A stretch of DNA of 64,000 nt from Talpa occidentalis (lineage: Eukaryota > Chordata > Mammalia > Eulipotyphla > Talpidae). Shown in pieces: positions 12,777-25,435 of the stretch. The stretch covers positions 45,937,876 to 46,001,875 of the forward strand of contig NW_023601433.1 in assembly GCF_014898055.3 (NCBI RefSeq). Reading direction: 5' to 3'. Under the pieces are notes generated by a model. The model worked only from the letters and a program-made list of their open reading frames with translations. It was not told the DNA's origin and ran no database searches. Positions within the stretch are counted from its first letter, which is position 1. Each line of letters begins with the position of its first letter. A program made the translations under genes and the position numbers.

Positions 12777-12789
12777 AAAAAGATCTCTA

Positions 12790-13020
12790 GGGGCCTCCCT
12801 GGTGGCACAAGGGGTTAAGCGTCAGCACTATGAAGCTGGAGGTGACCCATATGGTGCAGCAGACCTCTCTTGTTTTGTCCATTGCCCCCCTCAGCAGTGT
12901 ATTTCAGTAGATCTGCCTGTTCTGTTCCCCAATCTGTCTCTGGTGAATCCTCTCACCCCTGCATCTCTGGCCTGTACCTCAGTTCTTGTATGCAATAATA
13001 AATAAATCTTTAAAAAAATA
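12790..13020 (+). mobile_element. tRNA-Glu-derived SINE, type A head, internal deletion
   Basis: It begins GGGGCCTCCCTGGTGGCACA and reaches GCACTATGAAGCTG, then jumps directly to GAGGTGACCCATATGGTGCA. About 45 bp including box B have been lost, so it should be transcriptionally dead. Body and tail (CTTGTATGCAATAATAAATA) are intact. Flanks: AAAAAGATCTCTA (12777-12789) and AAAAAAATCTCTA (13021-13033). Confidence 0.9.
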
Positions 13021-13033
13021 AAAAAAATCTCTA

Positions 13034-13596
13034 AAATATTACTTATCTCTGCTCCATAGACATTCATGTCTTGATGAATGTCACTGGCGATGTGTTTTCA
13101 AAGCAACATGAAAGTCCTTCTGTCTTTCCTCTTTCCATAGGAATAGCAACTGGAGCACCCTAAAAGACTGAAAAATTTCCCACTTGGGCCAGTGTCTTTG
13201 GTCTTAAGTCCTTAGAGACCCATTTTCTACTTGCCACTCAACTGTCAGATGATGAAAGAACAAGGCTATTCTTGCTGCTCTATTTTCATCCCAAAATTCA
13301 GTAGTATAAATTAAGTTTTTGAATTCCTGTGATAAATGAGGTCACTTCCCCCCAAATCAAATATCCTGATATTTTCACCTGAAATGGGATGATTTCAAGT
13401 ACTGTAGCTCTCTGAACTTCCATTGGTTGTCTAGTGTTGCAGGACAATGAATCTTCACTCGGGACTCCCACACTTCACAGACAGGCAGAGTATTTATTGT
13501 TTTGTTTTCACACATTATCTCTAATGAGGTGAACAGCTGAATATCCACCTTGCCTTCTCTTACCTTTCAATAATAGGCCAGAGAATGTCTGCCTTG
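13034..13596. other. Unassigned stretch
   Basis: Moderately AT-rich sequence without a supported frame, repeat or RNA signal. Confidence 0.4.
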
Positions 13597-13960
13597 AGTT
13601 AATAAATTTAAATTTTTTTCCCTGATGTCTTATTTGGTTCTCCTATATTCCTTCTATAAGTGAAACCATTGAGTAGTTTTCTTTTTCCTTCTGACTTATT
13701 TCACTGAACATAATTTCTTCTAGCTCCATCCATATTGCTGCAAATGGCATTAGCTTATCTTTTTTGATTGCTGAATAGTATTCCATTGTGTGATGGTGCA
13801 CGGTGCATCGGTGAAGGAAACTCTACAGGTACTACACCTGAGGGGAGGGGGAAGCAAAAATTGTTTAAAAATGAAAAATAATGTAATATATATAAATATA
13901 CATTATAAACAATAATGTAATTTATATATAAATTAAAAAATAAAGTTATCTTTCTGCTAA
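13597..13960 (+). mobile_element. Probable twin-primed L1 insertion
   Basis: From 13597 to about 13795 the sequence is the reverse complement of the ORF2 C-terminus (TAGCTCCATCCATATTGCTG, GAATAGTATTCCATTGTG). From about 13810 it switches to a plus-oriented L1 3' end (GAGGGGAGGGGGAAGC, AAAAATGAAAAATAATGTAA) and an AT-rich tail. This is the order expected for an inverted 5' piece followed by a sense 3' piece. No clear duplication was found at the edges, so a later rearrangement is an alternative. Confidence 0.6.
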
Positions 13961-15046
13961 CACAATTAGGTCACTCATTCCCCTAGAGTTATGCATGTAT
14001 TATATGCTCCATCATATGTTCATTTTTGATGATCCATTAAGTAGACATTTATTTTACTGTGGTGTTATGCTAGCAACAAATAAAAAATCCTGCTTCAGAA
14101 TTTTATAGTAATACCATTATGAAAAAATTTGAAAACATGATCTATTTCATCAAGACTTTTCAGATTTAAACAAAAAGGTAGAATAGAACACTACCCCATA
14201 TTTAATTGCATGTGCAAGCTATGCAGGACTGATGTTGTAGATACATCTAACAAATTTGCTAATGATTAGATAAAATGTATGTGGTCTACTTTTCCTGAAG
14301 TTTCTAAAATTCAGTCATGGAAAGTATTGAGAAAACTGATTTTGAGATAAAGGGTATTTTTTTTTTTCAGTTAGGAGACATAATTAGGTGTCATCATTTT
14401 AATCAAATTTAATTTGCAGTGTGGCTTATGTTCTATAAAAAGTGAAAAACATGAAATGCCTTAGAATATTGTGCTGTGCTGACTTACATCAACTCTCAGT
14501 GGATGAAAATTTAATCATTTACCTAGGTCTTTTAAATGTTCCATACATTTTAGCATAACTAATACATTGTTGTTTCCTCCTCTATTAGGTGTGAACTGTA
14601 CTAAAGGTTTGCAAAGAGTTTAGGAGAAACAGAATATGATCTTGCTAGCCTTACTGCATAAGGATTTATAAAGGAGGATTTGTATAACTTAAGTCAATAA
14701 AGTACCTAAAAGGAGTAATTGGAACATCTGGAATCAATAATCTCATAGGAATAGTTTCTTCTCCTCAATTTCTTTTCTTTTTTTGTTTTCTTTTGCTTCC
14801 TGGCAGGTCATACAGCCAGCAACTCTAGGAAGTTATATTTGGTTTGAGAATTGAAATATTTGTGGAAATGCAGCTGCAAATATCACTTTAGGGTCAGAAT
14901 AAGATCAACTATATAGAAAACTTAGAGATAGGAGTAGAAAATAAACTCATTTCATGTGTATTTTCTCTATTATAAGACAAATAGACCACTGTAAGAGAGA
15001 ATTTCACTTTTAAAGTCAATTTTTAAATGAAACAACCCTAATCTTG

Positions 15047-15048
<2 letters not shown>
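13961..15048. other. Unassigned AT-rich stretch
   Basis: No supported gene, repeat or RNA. Frames are short and featureless. Confidence 0.4.

Positions 15049-15080
<32 letters not shown>
15049..15080. repeat. (AC)16 microsatellite
   Basis: Sixteen uninterrupted AC dinucleotides abut the left end of an L1 fragment. A run this pure is likely to be length-polymorphic. Confidence 0.98.
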
Positions 15081-15082
<2 letters not shown>

Positions 15083-15958
15083 ACCCAATCATAAAATGGG
15101 CAGAAGAGCTAATTAGGCACTTTTCCAAAGAAGAAATATAGGCACATAAAAACATGCTCAACATGACCATTATCAGGGAGCTGCAAATCAAAATATCAAT
15201 GAGATATCACCTCATTCCTGTTCATATGAAAAAAGAAACAACAAATGTTGGTGAGGGTATAGAGAAAAAAGGAACACTTATACACTGTTGGTGGGAATGT
15301 AGATGGGTCCAGCCCCTGAGAAAACAATATGGACTTGCCTCGAAATATTAAATGTGGATATGCCATGTGCTGAAAGCAATTCCACTCCTAGGTATCTTCC
15401 CACAAAATACAAAATCACTAATTCAAATGAATATTTGTTCTCCTATGTGCAGTGCGGTACTATTTACCATTGCCAAATTATGTAACAAATCTAAATTCAC
15501 ATTGACAGAACAGTGGACTAAGTAGATGTAAATATTCACAACAGAATACTTCATGGCTATAAAAAAGGAACTATTGCCATTTGTGACAAGATGGAGAGAA
15601 CTAGAGGGCTTTATGCCAAGTGAACTAACTGAGAAGGAGAAAAACAATTACTAGATGATTTTACTCATATGTGGAATATAAAGAAAACACACAAACAGCA
15701 ACAATAACTAAGTACAAGGTAACAGACAAAATTAAATCAAAATATGCCTGAAGAATTGAAGCTACTAGAGAGGGGGTGGAGGGTAGTGATAGGAACAAAG
15801 GTAGGAGGGGGCACAATGGTCTATGATAAAGGACAATGGGTGCTTGGATGGTAGAGCTGGAGTGGTAATATACATCTGATGAGGTGTGAACCTATTCCCC
15901 TAAATCATATAAAATATTTTAAGCCAATGTTACATCAATAAAAGAAATACATAAATGG
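15081..15958 (+). mobile_element. Older L1, 5'-truncated, ORF2 C-terminus and 3' UTR
   Basis: The plus strand shows the late ORF2 region: LQIKISMRYHLIPVHMKKET near 15180-15240, then KGTLIHCWWECRWVQPL near 15270-15315, in frames interrupted by shifts and a stop at 15349. The terminal block (CAACAACATGG-type, here near 15580-15640) and a non-coding tail follow, ending in AATAAAAGAAATACATAAAT with A-rich sequence near 15958. Divergence is higher than in the copies at 740 and 11455, so it belongs to an older L1 group. Confidence 0.88.
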
Positions 15959-16521
15959 ATGAATAAATAAAGTTAGCTTTGGTTATGTTACCTGAGATAG
16001 TGTTTTTCAGGTTTCTCCACTATAAAGCTATTCTTGTTTTTCTCCCTTTCCATACTATACTCTGGGATCTATTATGTCCAATCTGCCCTTAAGGAGTGGA
16101 GAGTAATGTTCCACTTCCTTCAGGACAGAATATCTAATCATAAATGATCTGGAGTTCTACACTGAATATTTGCCTCATTTGCTTCCATCTTAAATATATT
16201 TAATCATGTGTTTATATCAGTGAGGACTCAGGGGTTTGTATATTTTTAGTTTTAAAATCTATGCTACTTTATTTTTTGCTTTTAACTGAAATCGTTTGGG
16301 CTTTAGTCAATAGGAATTATTTCAGTTGAGATCTTGTATCTGTTTGCCATAACTCCATCATTGTGTATCTTTTTCTTCTCTTGAGTAATTTTCAACCTGA
16401 TACTATAAAAGCTCCAGACTCAACTTTTGCATTGCTTAGATGAACCTGGTGGGCATTATGCTAAGTGAAAGAAGTCATACAGGGAAGACAAAAACTGTAT
16501 GATTCCACTTGTTTGTGGAAT

Positions 16522-16541
16522 CAAAAACTAATCCCAACTCA
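16522..16541 (+). repeat. Target-site duplication, left copy
   Basis: CAAAAACTAATCCCAACTCA, identical over 20 bp to 16723-16742. It brackets the nested L1 tail. Confidence 0.93.
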
Positions 16542-16722
16542 CATTCTGAGTAGGATCAAAGCAGGGGAGGGAAGAGCACAAGGGACTATGGTGAGGGGAC
16601 ACGGGTGAATCGGTGGTGGGAATTTCACTGGGACTATACCCGAGATGAGAAAGCACACATTGTACAAAAATGAGGAATGATATAAAAAATATATAAAATT
16701 TTAAAAATTAAAAAAACAAAGC
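16542..16722 (+). mobile_element. Nested L1 3' UTR-only insertion
   Basis: About 180 bp of non-coding L1 3' end: GAAGAGCACAAGGGACTATG, GGTGGTGGGAATTTCACTGG, then TTGTACAAAAATGAGGAATG and an A-rich tail. A perfect 20 bp target-site duplication proves retrotransposition into the surrounding older L1. Closely similar 3' ends are at 50506-50658 (+) and 51785-51960 (-). It is so strongly 5'-truncated that no coding sequence remains. Confidence 0.9.
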
Positions 16723-16742
16723 CAAAAACTAATCCCAACTCA
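16723..16742 (+). repeat. Target-site duplication, right copy
   Basis: Second identical copy of the 20 bp host sequence; see 16522-16541. Confidence 0.93.
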
Positions 16743-17127
16743 AAGAAAGCATAGCTCATTTTTTGCCTATATGTTTTTATGATTTCAGGTCTTATTTCAT
16801 AATAAAGTGAAAAAACTGGTAGTTGCCAGTGGGATTTCAAGGGGGTGGGCAAAATTGATAAAGATGGTAAGAAGGTCTTATCTGTCATAAGACCTGGGGA
16901 GACAACTACAATTAACAATACTGTGTACACTTGGAAGTTGCTAAGAACATAGATCTTTAAGGTTCTCATCACAGGAACAAATTTGTAACTGTGTGATGAT
17001 AGAAGTTGACTTATTTTGTTGATCATTTCTCAGTTTGCCCATACATCAAATCATTGCATTGTACAGCTCAAACAAATATAATGTTCTATGCCAAATACAT
17101 AACAATTTTAATAATGAAAGAAAGGAA

Positions 17128-17567
17128 AAGCCTTGGAGGACAGTTGAAATGTTAAATATTAGGACATCAGTGACAAGAGGCATAAGAGAAGGCATCCAGA
17201 GTAGATGAGTCAGTATCATTCAACATAAGCAGGGTCTCTGGTAAGGAGAGTGATGGACCACAGGATGCTGAGGAGCAGGAATATCAAGTGGGTGAATTGT
17301 GGAACTGTCGACAGGGCTAAAGGAAAACCTAGGAACAGACTGCAGGGACTTTGTATCGTTTCAAAGGAAGATATACTTTCTCCAAAGATCAGATAGAAAA
17401 GGCTGAGTTATAAAGACATACGGTTCCTTCTGACAATCCAGAACATATTTGAAAGTGGGAGACAAACAAAATCAATAGCAGTAACTATACAATTGTTTGA
17501 AGTTAAAAATAAAACACTTGTTTTGATCTTTGCATGCATGTAAATATGTGGACAAGGATTTTAATAC
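17128..17567. other. Unassigned stretch
   Basis: No supported frame or repeat. Confidence 0.4.
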
Positions 17568-17581
17568 AATATGCAAGAGTG

Positions 17582-17845
17582 AGGCCTCCCAGGTGGTGCA
17601 GCGGGTAGTACACAGAGCTGTGAAGCTGTCCACAGCCTCTGCAGCGTGGGTTTGATCCCCGGCCAGCCAGGGAGATACCCACATGGCACAGCAGACCTCT
17701 CCTGTCTCGCCTGCTGCTCCCCTCAGCAGTGTATTTCGTCAGTCTGCCTGTTCTGCTCCTGACTCTGTCTCTGGTGAATTCTCTCACCCTCCCGTATCTC
17801 TGGCCTGTTCCTCAGTTTTTGTATAAATAAATAAATTTTAAAAAT
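17582..17845 (+). mobile_element. tRNA-Glu-derived SINE, type A head
   Basis: It begins AGGCCTCCCAGGTGGTGCAG, carries GAGCTGTGAAGCTGTCCACA, box-B-like GGTTTGATCCC, GTATTTCGTCAGTCTGCCTG and the tail GTATAAATAAATAAATTTTA. Flanks: AATATGCAAGAGTGA (17568-17582) and AATATGCACAAGTGA (17846-17860), 13 of 15 matching. Confidence 0.92.
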
Positions 17846-17860
17846 AATATGCACAAGTGA

Positions 17861-19661
17861 ATATAGATATGACTGTATGGTTATGAGTGATTTTTCTCCC
17901 TAAAATGGCATCTAACATTTATAATCACATGTAAAAGATAGTTAATTCTTACTGACATACAAGAATTAAGATTAGGTATGCATGTGCATACACACACACA
18001 CACACAGAGACTGAAATGTTTTTACAGCTGCAATGTCATACCTTGCCTTCAAAATCCCTTTCACTTATGTGCTAGGCAGTAACCTCAGAAACAATTAGGG
18101 AAGTATGTTTCTTTGAGCTGGATAATTAAATGCCAAGAAAACTCACCACTCAATTTGTAATTCACTCAACATCTTGCTGTTTGAAGGAGTCAGTGTTCAT
18201 ACATAGGATGGATTGAATTCCTAACGACATCTGGCATGAACAGTGGACTTGGCCCTCACCATAATAGCATTACATTCATGATCAGAATGACAGCTAAATG
18301 GATGGATGGAGCTTGTATCTACCAGGGCGGATTCATGACTACAGCATAATTAATCAGAATGTTATAACCTCTGGTCACATAGACACCGGCTTGTTGCTCC
18401 TTACAAGCTATATCAGGGGCTATGGAGTAAATTTTTGTTGTCAGATCTAATGGTGAAAGATTCCAGTTTCTAACTTACTAGGAAAGCAAAGCAGAATTTC
18501 CATTCCAGTAATCTGGATCAAAACGCTTTCTGATAGCAGTGGTCAATTTATTCTGTCACTTAATTAAACCCAAAGCATTGCAAATCAGGTAAGTAAGCAA
18601 AAGAAAGACGGCTTCGTCAACCTTGAAAACCAGTCCTTAAGACAAGTATCTTATTAAAGTTAGTTCTAAGACCCACTATAGGAGGTTTTCTCTAAGGCTT
18701 TTTCATGGGTTAAGTAAGGATTAAAGCAAATGGCAAACAAAGTCACAATTAAAAGTTACAGGAGAAATTGAAATGCACGAGCAAATTCATACAAAGTGAT
18801 AAAAGGCGGAAAACCCACCACAGAAATCTCCCTCAGAAAGATCAAGACGTGGGAAAGGGAGTAGCAAAATAATCCAAATTATTTTAATTTTTTTCTAAAG
18901 CCTGTTTTGAAAAAGCTAGTTATGTTTTCTGAATTGAAAGCCTTTGGATTTTGGGAAGAAATAGTAATAATTGATTTTTTAAAGTTTGAAACTTAGCTTA
19001 TTTTTATATATATTCCTTTCCTTTACTTCAATATATGCAAGCTTTAGCAAAGTCCGGAATGAATGTGAGAACTATAATAATGATGTAGTCTTGGTTGATG
19101 GCTACATCATGTTTATGGGTATCCAAAATCAATATCTGTTCATGATAATGAAGTATCTTTGTCACCTACACACTGTCATGATTTAGACTACTCTGTCTAT
19201 GTTCTACAAAATTCCATTGGGACAATTACAACAGACTTTATATCTGAAAATACTGGTAGATAGCTGCTGATAATGTGCACTGAGTGAATAGTTCTGTACT
19301 GTCTGACACTTCTCATTCTCTCAAAGTTTTAAACACATGATGGAATGTCTCAAGAGAATAGATAATTTCTGATGAAATTTATTAAGGAAATGTGAACAAA
19401 CTCTACTGGGGTATAGATAGTGCACTTTCAAGGAGACTAACAGATTAGAATGCTTTCTAACATAATGCCTGTTTTCTTCAGCACACAGCACAGAGTACAT
19501 GCTGTATTTTAAAGAACTGATACTATAATTTGGATCCTTTTAGGTTAATTTGCAACAGTAGCATTAGGAAGAAATTATTCTTTAGCAGCATACCAATTGT
19601 CACACAATTGAAAAATAAGCATGAGAGTTTTAGCATCCTGCAAATTGTTCTGGGAGAAATG

Positions 19662-19697
<36 letters not shown>

Positions 19698-20493
19698 GGC
19701 AGGGAGACACTGACTCTTTTCCAATGAATTAAAATTATTCAATATCTGGATTCTAAAGTTTATGAAAAATTATGGTTACATAAGCATAACAACTCAAAAA
19801 CTATACCTTTATCAAACACAGGGCATTTAAAAATTTTTTAAAAAGCATTTAATAATTTAATAACTGATAATATTTGGGGTAGATTTTTGCAACTAATGAC
19901 ATGAAAATATTTACACACACTCTTTATTAAGATGTTCTACAAAGTACTAGAACATCTTATCCACTAGTACTACATTTAAAATTAAATCTTCAGTAACTGA
20001 AGAAGCACCATCAGCATTTCAAGAGTGTTCCAAGGTTTAGAGCTGTGTATTCAACTGAAAATACCAAGATAGCAGTGCAAGTATACTGCACAAAAGGTAA
20101 AATAGTTTGATACATGCATAAGATTTTAAGATGAAAGAAAAAAAGGTGAAAGGGGACACCTGTATGTATGTATATATTATTATTAATTTTAAATCATATA
20201 TGACAAAGGAGAGTGATTTTGAGATCCAGGAGATTCTTTGGTAAAATGGGTATTGAACAGAATATCCTGGATAATAGGATATTATTCTATTATTCTTAAG
20301 GAAAATGGCTACTTTCTGACTACTTCTCCATATTAACCCACCAAAAGATGGAAAAGTATACTATATAAGTTCTGTTTGATTATTTCATCTGCTGTTGGGC
20401 AGTATTTTGTAGCAAATTTTTCAAAATGTAATTTGGAAAATACCATTTGTTTTAGAAAAATAAAACAATATGAATAAATATGTAAAGCATCTG
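17861..20493. other. Unassigned region with CA microsatellites
   Basis: About 2.6 kb with no supported gene. It contains short CA runs near 17989-18007 and a purer one at 19666-19694. The block 18170-18600 is less AT-rich than its surroundings, but I recognise nothing in it. Confidence 0.4.
19666..19694. repeat. (CA)n microsatellite
   Basis: About 14 uninterrupted CA units. The HTHTHT string in one frame here is translation of the repeat. Confidence 0.97.
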
Positions 20494-20789
20494 AAAAGAT
20501 TTATCTAAAACATTGTTTAATTTTGCGTGTGTGTGTGTGTGCGTGTGTGTAGAAGAATGGGTGTAGGCCACAGTTGTGGGGGATGAGGAGTGAGTGAGAG
20601 GATTCACCAGAGACAGAGTAGGGAGCAGAAGAGGCAGATTTACTGAAATACACTGCTGAGGGGAGCAGTGGGCAAGACAGAAGAGAGGTCGCTGGACTGT
20701 ATGTGGGTTTGCTCCCTGGCTGGGGAATGAACTTAGGCTGCAGCAGTGATAGTGCTGAGATTTAACCTCTAGGCCACCAGGGAGGCCCC
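20494..20789 (-). mobile_element. tRNA-Glu-derived SINE, type B head, tail expanded to a GT repeat
   Basis: The minus strand reads GGGGCCTCCCTGGTGGCCTA with the type B head (CTCAGCACTATCACTGC), the shared body (AGCAGTGTATTTCAGTAAAT) and ends CCCATTCTTCTAC. The usual AAATAAA tail is replaced by a GT-rich run at about 20525-20551 on the plus strand, with AAAGATTTAT left at 20496-20505. Edge duplications are only weakly visible (ATAAATATG and ATAAAATATATG types). Confidence 0.88.
20525..20551. repeat. (GT)n microsatellite inside a SINE tail
   Basis: A GT repeat with one GCGT interruption lies where the A-rich SINE tail should be, an example of a microsatellite seeded by a retroposon tail. Confidence 0.9.
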
Positions 20790-20804
20790 ATAAAATATAT
20801 GAAA

Positions 20805-22269
20805 ACTTTAATGTTAGTTTCATTTTAAAATAAATACAGAACCAACTGTCCAGACCCTAGTTGTATCCACTACAAAAGACCTTTTCCAACAATGGTTTAG
20901 TAGAACAGAGTCCAATCTCTACAGTTAAGTAGTGTTCCTAAAAATACTATGATAACTCTTCTTTCACATCATGTTCTAAATCAGAAGTTCCACTTACTGG
21001 ATACTGAACTGATGTCTACATGTAATCATTAACTGCTCATTCAAAATAAGTGTTTTTAAATTTGGTATTTTATAATGTACATGACCCCAGAGAATACATA
21101 TGTCAATTGATTTCTCATGCCAGTGACTCCATAATGATGAAAACACAGAGGCAAAAACATAAAGAGTGAAATAACAGGAAACCCCATCAACTTTTGGGCC
21201 AAGAAAAATGTGTTGATTTCTTTCATTCTAAATGTTTGTGGCTCAGACTTTCGAAGAAGCTAAATTTCAATATATTATATACAGTGTTAGAAAGTATATA
21301 CTATCATTATCAATTCACTGAGATGCTAAAAATACATGTTTTTCAAAAGATAATTATACATATAGCCTTAGAAGTATAGCTTTATTATCTGCTAAAAATA
21401 TTCTAAAACTTCTAAAACAAATGGCAGATTTTATTCAAGACTGTTGAGATTGGTGGTAGGACCATCAACTCCAACACAACAAGAATAAGTAGGGAACAGG
21501 CTGGGAGCAAGAAGCAGGGGTGGTGAATAGAAAATTACTAAGAAAAGACATCAACCAACAGTAGGGGGATATTCTTGTCAAACTAAATTAACAGGATTCA
21601 TACAGAAATCAGGCCAAGGTGACCACATAGCACATGGGGATGATGAAGAATTAGGAATTTGATCAGATATCAAGGATGGGAGGATTTTCTAAAGTGACCT
21701 AGCAAGATTCCTACTGGAAGTAGACTGAGAACATAGACATGGAAGTCCAGGGTAAGACTATAATTTGGTCAATGAGTCTTTTCACATCTCACAGAAATAA
21801 GGAAGTGATACAGAGTATCCCCAGTGCCTACAAAGACTGGAAAATAGTAGGGGTCCACTAAGTCTTTGTTGAGTGAATGATTATATGTATATAAAATGTC
21901 TATACAAATTCCATGCATTTTTATTTCTTTTAAGTATTTTTAAAATGGATTTTGTGGTATTATTTGATAAGAAACATTGATTATAATATAAAATATTGGA
22001 ACTTTGGACTTGTTAGAGATGTATTTTTTTACTTAAGAGGTGGTATCGCAGTGTGAAGACCTATTGACTTGAATTTGAGGCTCAAAACACAGATGAACTG
22101 TAGGCTGAATCAGATCAGAGCTCCTAAACATCTGTATAGAAGAAGGTACTACTGAAACCCAGACTGAGGTAAATTGAAACGCTTTTACCCACCAAACAAG
22201 GCTGAAATATCCCAAACATCTGTCACTCCCCATAAAGAAATGTTTCACAACAGCAAATAAAAGTTCTTG
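20805..22269. other. Unassigned region
   Basis: About 1.4 kb without supported coding sequence. The last few hundred bases (22030-22270) may be the 5' leader of the long L1 that follows, but this is only suggested by position. Confidence 0.4.
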
Positions 22270-24156
22270 AGTCTACTGGAGGTGGTCACAAGATGGCTAT
22301 TTCTCTAGTCTTCTTTTAAACCTACCACCCCTCACAGGTGCCAGTTCCTCACTATACCAACAGGTGCATGTCCAACACTTGAAAATCTATCCCTATTAAA
22401 ACCTATACTAAATGGAAAATGAGGAGAGGGGAACAAAGTACAAATGCCAGGAAAAAAATCCAAAATAGCCTTGACAGAGGGAAATTCAAAATAACAGTCA
22501 TGGAAAAGCTGATGTAAAATCAAAAAAAAATGTGGGCTGTAAAACAACAGAATAAGAAGTTGAAAATATAAGACAGCTACATTCAGAAATAATGGATAAG
22601 CAGCACTACATTGGAATAAAAAATACAATTGAGAGGCTCAATAGCAGATACACAAAAGCTATGGAGAAAACTAATGAGCCAAGTAACACAATGTTGGAGA
22701 GCATAAGAGAAGAAAAGAGTTTAAAAATGAAAACAGAGTTAGAGGTCTCCAGGATAACATTAGGAAAGATAGTATCCATACCACGGGTACCCCAGAAGGA
22801 GAAGAATGAAAGAAAGGCTTAAAAGTCTTATTTAAAGAAATAATCACTGAACAACATTATCAGTCTGGGAAATGAACCGGAAGTTGCCATTCAAATGGCC
22901 TAAAGAGTTCTATACAAAATAATACCAGAAAGGCATCCATGAAATATAATTGTAAAGCTCCAATAAATGACAAGGACAGAATATCAAAAATATCAAGAGA
23001 AAAGTTGGTAATCTATAAGGGGGCACAAGTCAGTTAGCTGACTTTTCAGCAGAAACATCTCAAGCATGAAGGAACTGGAAAGAGATATTCAAAGTACTTA
23101 CAAAAAAGACTTCTGGTACAGAACCCATTACCCAGAAATATTAACAATCAAGTTATAAGGAAGAGTAAGGAGATTCACTGTAAAGCAAAAAATTAAAAGA
23201 ATTCATCAACGCCTTCCACACATGAAAGAAATCCTGAGGGCTTTATAATAATAAAGCAACAGAACAATGAATGTGAAGGCAAAGTCAGCTAAATTACTTA
23301 ACATGGACTTAGAATTAAAAGTTGAAGGACAGTTTTACAATAAAATGACAACCAACAAAAAATCAGGAAAGGTTATATCTGATATAACAGACTTTCAATT
23401 AAGAAACACACAAAGAAATTTTAAAAAGTCACTATAGTATGATTAAAGCCTAAGACCCAAAAATAAACAGAACTGAATGATGGAGCATACAGATACACAA
23501 GACATAGATAACAGAACTTAAGAGAGATATCATCAACAAAAAATAGGAGATCTTAATTCCCCACTTGCAACAATGGACAGATCAGGAAGACAAGTATAAA
23601 TAAGGGCACAACAGATTTAAATGATGAGCTAGACCAAATAGGTTTCACAGCCATCTATACAACAATTAATGACTACAGGCATATATTTTTTAAGTGTGCA
23701 TGAAACATTTTCAGGAATAGACCATATCTTGGGACACAAGTCTCTTGTCAATAAAATCACAAAGTTGAAATTATACCTCGTACCTTCTCTGACCACAATG
23801 TCATAAAACTAGAAATCAAGTATAAGAAAAAAGGCAAGAATAATTGTGAATACATGGAGACTAAACAATATACAGCTTAGGAGCAATTGGATAAAAGAGA
23901 ATCAAAGCAGAAATTAAAAAAATGTGATACAACAAAAATGATGACACAAGTTAACAGAATCTATGGGATACATCAAAAGTGGTTTTAAGTGAGTAGAAAG
24001 TTGTAATAAAGTTCCATATTAAAAAACAAGAAAAATCCCAAACAACCAATATCACAACTAAAGCAAATTGAAAAAAGGTGGAACAACTAACAAAATTTAG
24101 TAAAGGAAGGAAATAAGAGTGGAAATAAATGAAATAGAGATATAAAAGACCACATA

Positions 24157-24425
24157 GGGCCTCCCTGGTGGCCTAGGGGTTAAGTCTCAGTGCTATCACC
24201 TATAGCTGAGTTTGCTACTACCTGAGTTCAATCCCAGGCCAGGAAGCTAACCCACATATGGCACAGCAGACCTCTCCTGTCTCACTGGCTGCTCCCCTTA
24301 GCAGTGTATTTCAGTCAATCAGCCTCTCTGTCTCTGGCAAATCCTCTCACACACACCCCCCACCCCACCTCTGGCCTACACCCCAGTTCTTCTATGTGAA
24401 AATAAATAAATAAAATCTTTTAAAA
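24157..24425 (+). mobile_element. tRNA-Glu-derived SINE, type B head, inside old L1
   Basis: It begins GGGCCTCCCTGGTGGCCTAG with GTTAAGTCTCAGTGCTATCA and GAGTTCAATCCC (box-B-like), the shared body, and the tail TTCTATGTGAAAATAAATAA. Flanks: ATAAAAGACCACATA (24142-24156) and ATAAAAGACCACACA (24426-24440), 14 of 15 matching. Confidence 0.95.
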
Positions 24426-25435
24426 ATAAAAGACCACACAAATATCAATGCAACCAAGAGCTGGTTCTCTGAGCAGATGAACAAAATAGATAAATCCCTA
24501 GCTAGGCAAACAACAAAAAAGAAGAAGAGAGCACATATTAATAAGCAAAATCACAAAGAGGAGAAATCACCCACAGCACAGGAGTACAAAAGATTATGAG
24601 ATTACTATGAGCAATTATATGCTAACAAATTCGGTAACTTAAAAGAAATGGAAAAATTTCAAAATCAACATAATCTCCCAAAACTAACCCAGGAGAAAAC
24701 AGATGCACTAAGCCAATCACAAATGGAGAAATTGAAACAGTAATAAAAATCTTCCAAAAATAAAGCACCAGATGACTTTCCAAGTGAATTTTATCAAACT
24801 TTAAAGAAAAACTAAAGTCCACCATGCTCAAATTTTTTTTTTTAATACAAGAAGGAATGCTCCCTGATACATTTTATGAGGCCAACATTACCTTAATACT
24901 AAAACCAGACAAAGACATCAAAGAAAATTATAGAAAAGTATCCTTAATGAACATTGATATAAAATCTTTCAACAAAGTACTAGAAATGAAATTCAAAAAG
25001 AGGATTATATACCTTGATCAATGGGGAGTCATTCATAGGATGTGAGGATGGTTTAATATAGGTCAATTAATTGATATATTATATCACATTAACAAAAGTA
25101 AAGGTAAAAATCATATGATAATATCAATAGATGAAGAGGAAGCATTTGATAATGTTCAGCACCCATTTATCATAAAATCCAGGGTAGAAATAGAAGGAAC
25201 CTATCTCAATAAAATAAAGGCCATATATCACAAACCAACAGCCAATGCAATACTCAGTGGTAAAAAATTGAAAGGAATCTTTCCCCATACGATCCATTAC
25301 AAACAGGAGGCCCATTGTCATCACAACTTTTAACTGAGTATTAGAGGTTTTGGCCAGAACTATATGAAAAACACAGGAAGTAAAGGGAATTCAAATAGGA
25401 ATGAAAAAGTGGAACTATCACTATTTGCAGAGGAT

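Larger units (their letters stand above)
16436..17127 (+). mobile_element. Old L1 3' end, split by a nested insertion
   Basis: The left part has the last ORF2 codons and start of the 3' UTR (GCATTATGCTAAGTGAAAGA, then TGTATGATTCCACTTGTTTG). The right part, from 16743, continues into the usual 3' UTR sequence with GTAGTTGCCAGTGGGATTTC and the end block CATTGCATTGTACAGCTCAA. The two halves are separated by the element at 16542-16722. It looks like an L1MA-type 3' end; the subfamily is a guess. Confidence 0.8.

Noticed and set aside
22592..22822. 76-codon frame as an independent small protein
   Set aside because: Position and sequence fit the ORF1 region of the old L1; the next parts continue in other frames.
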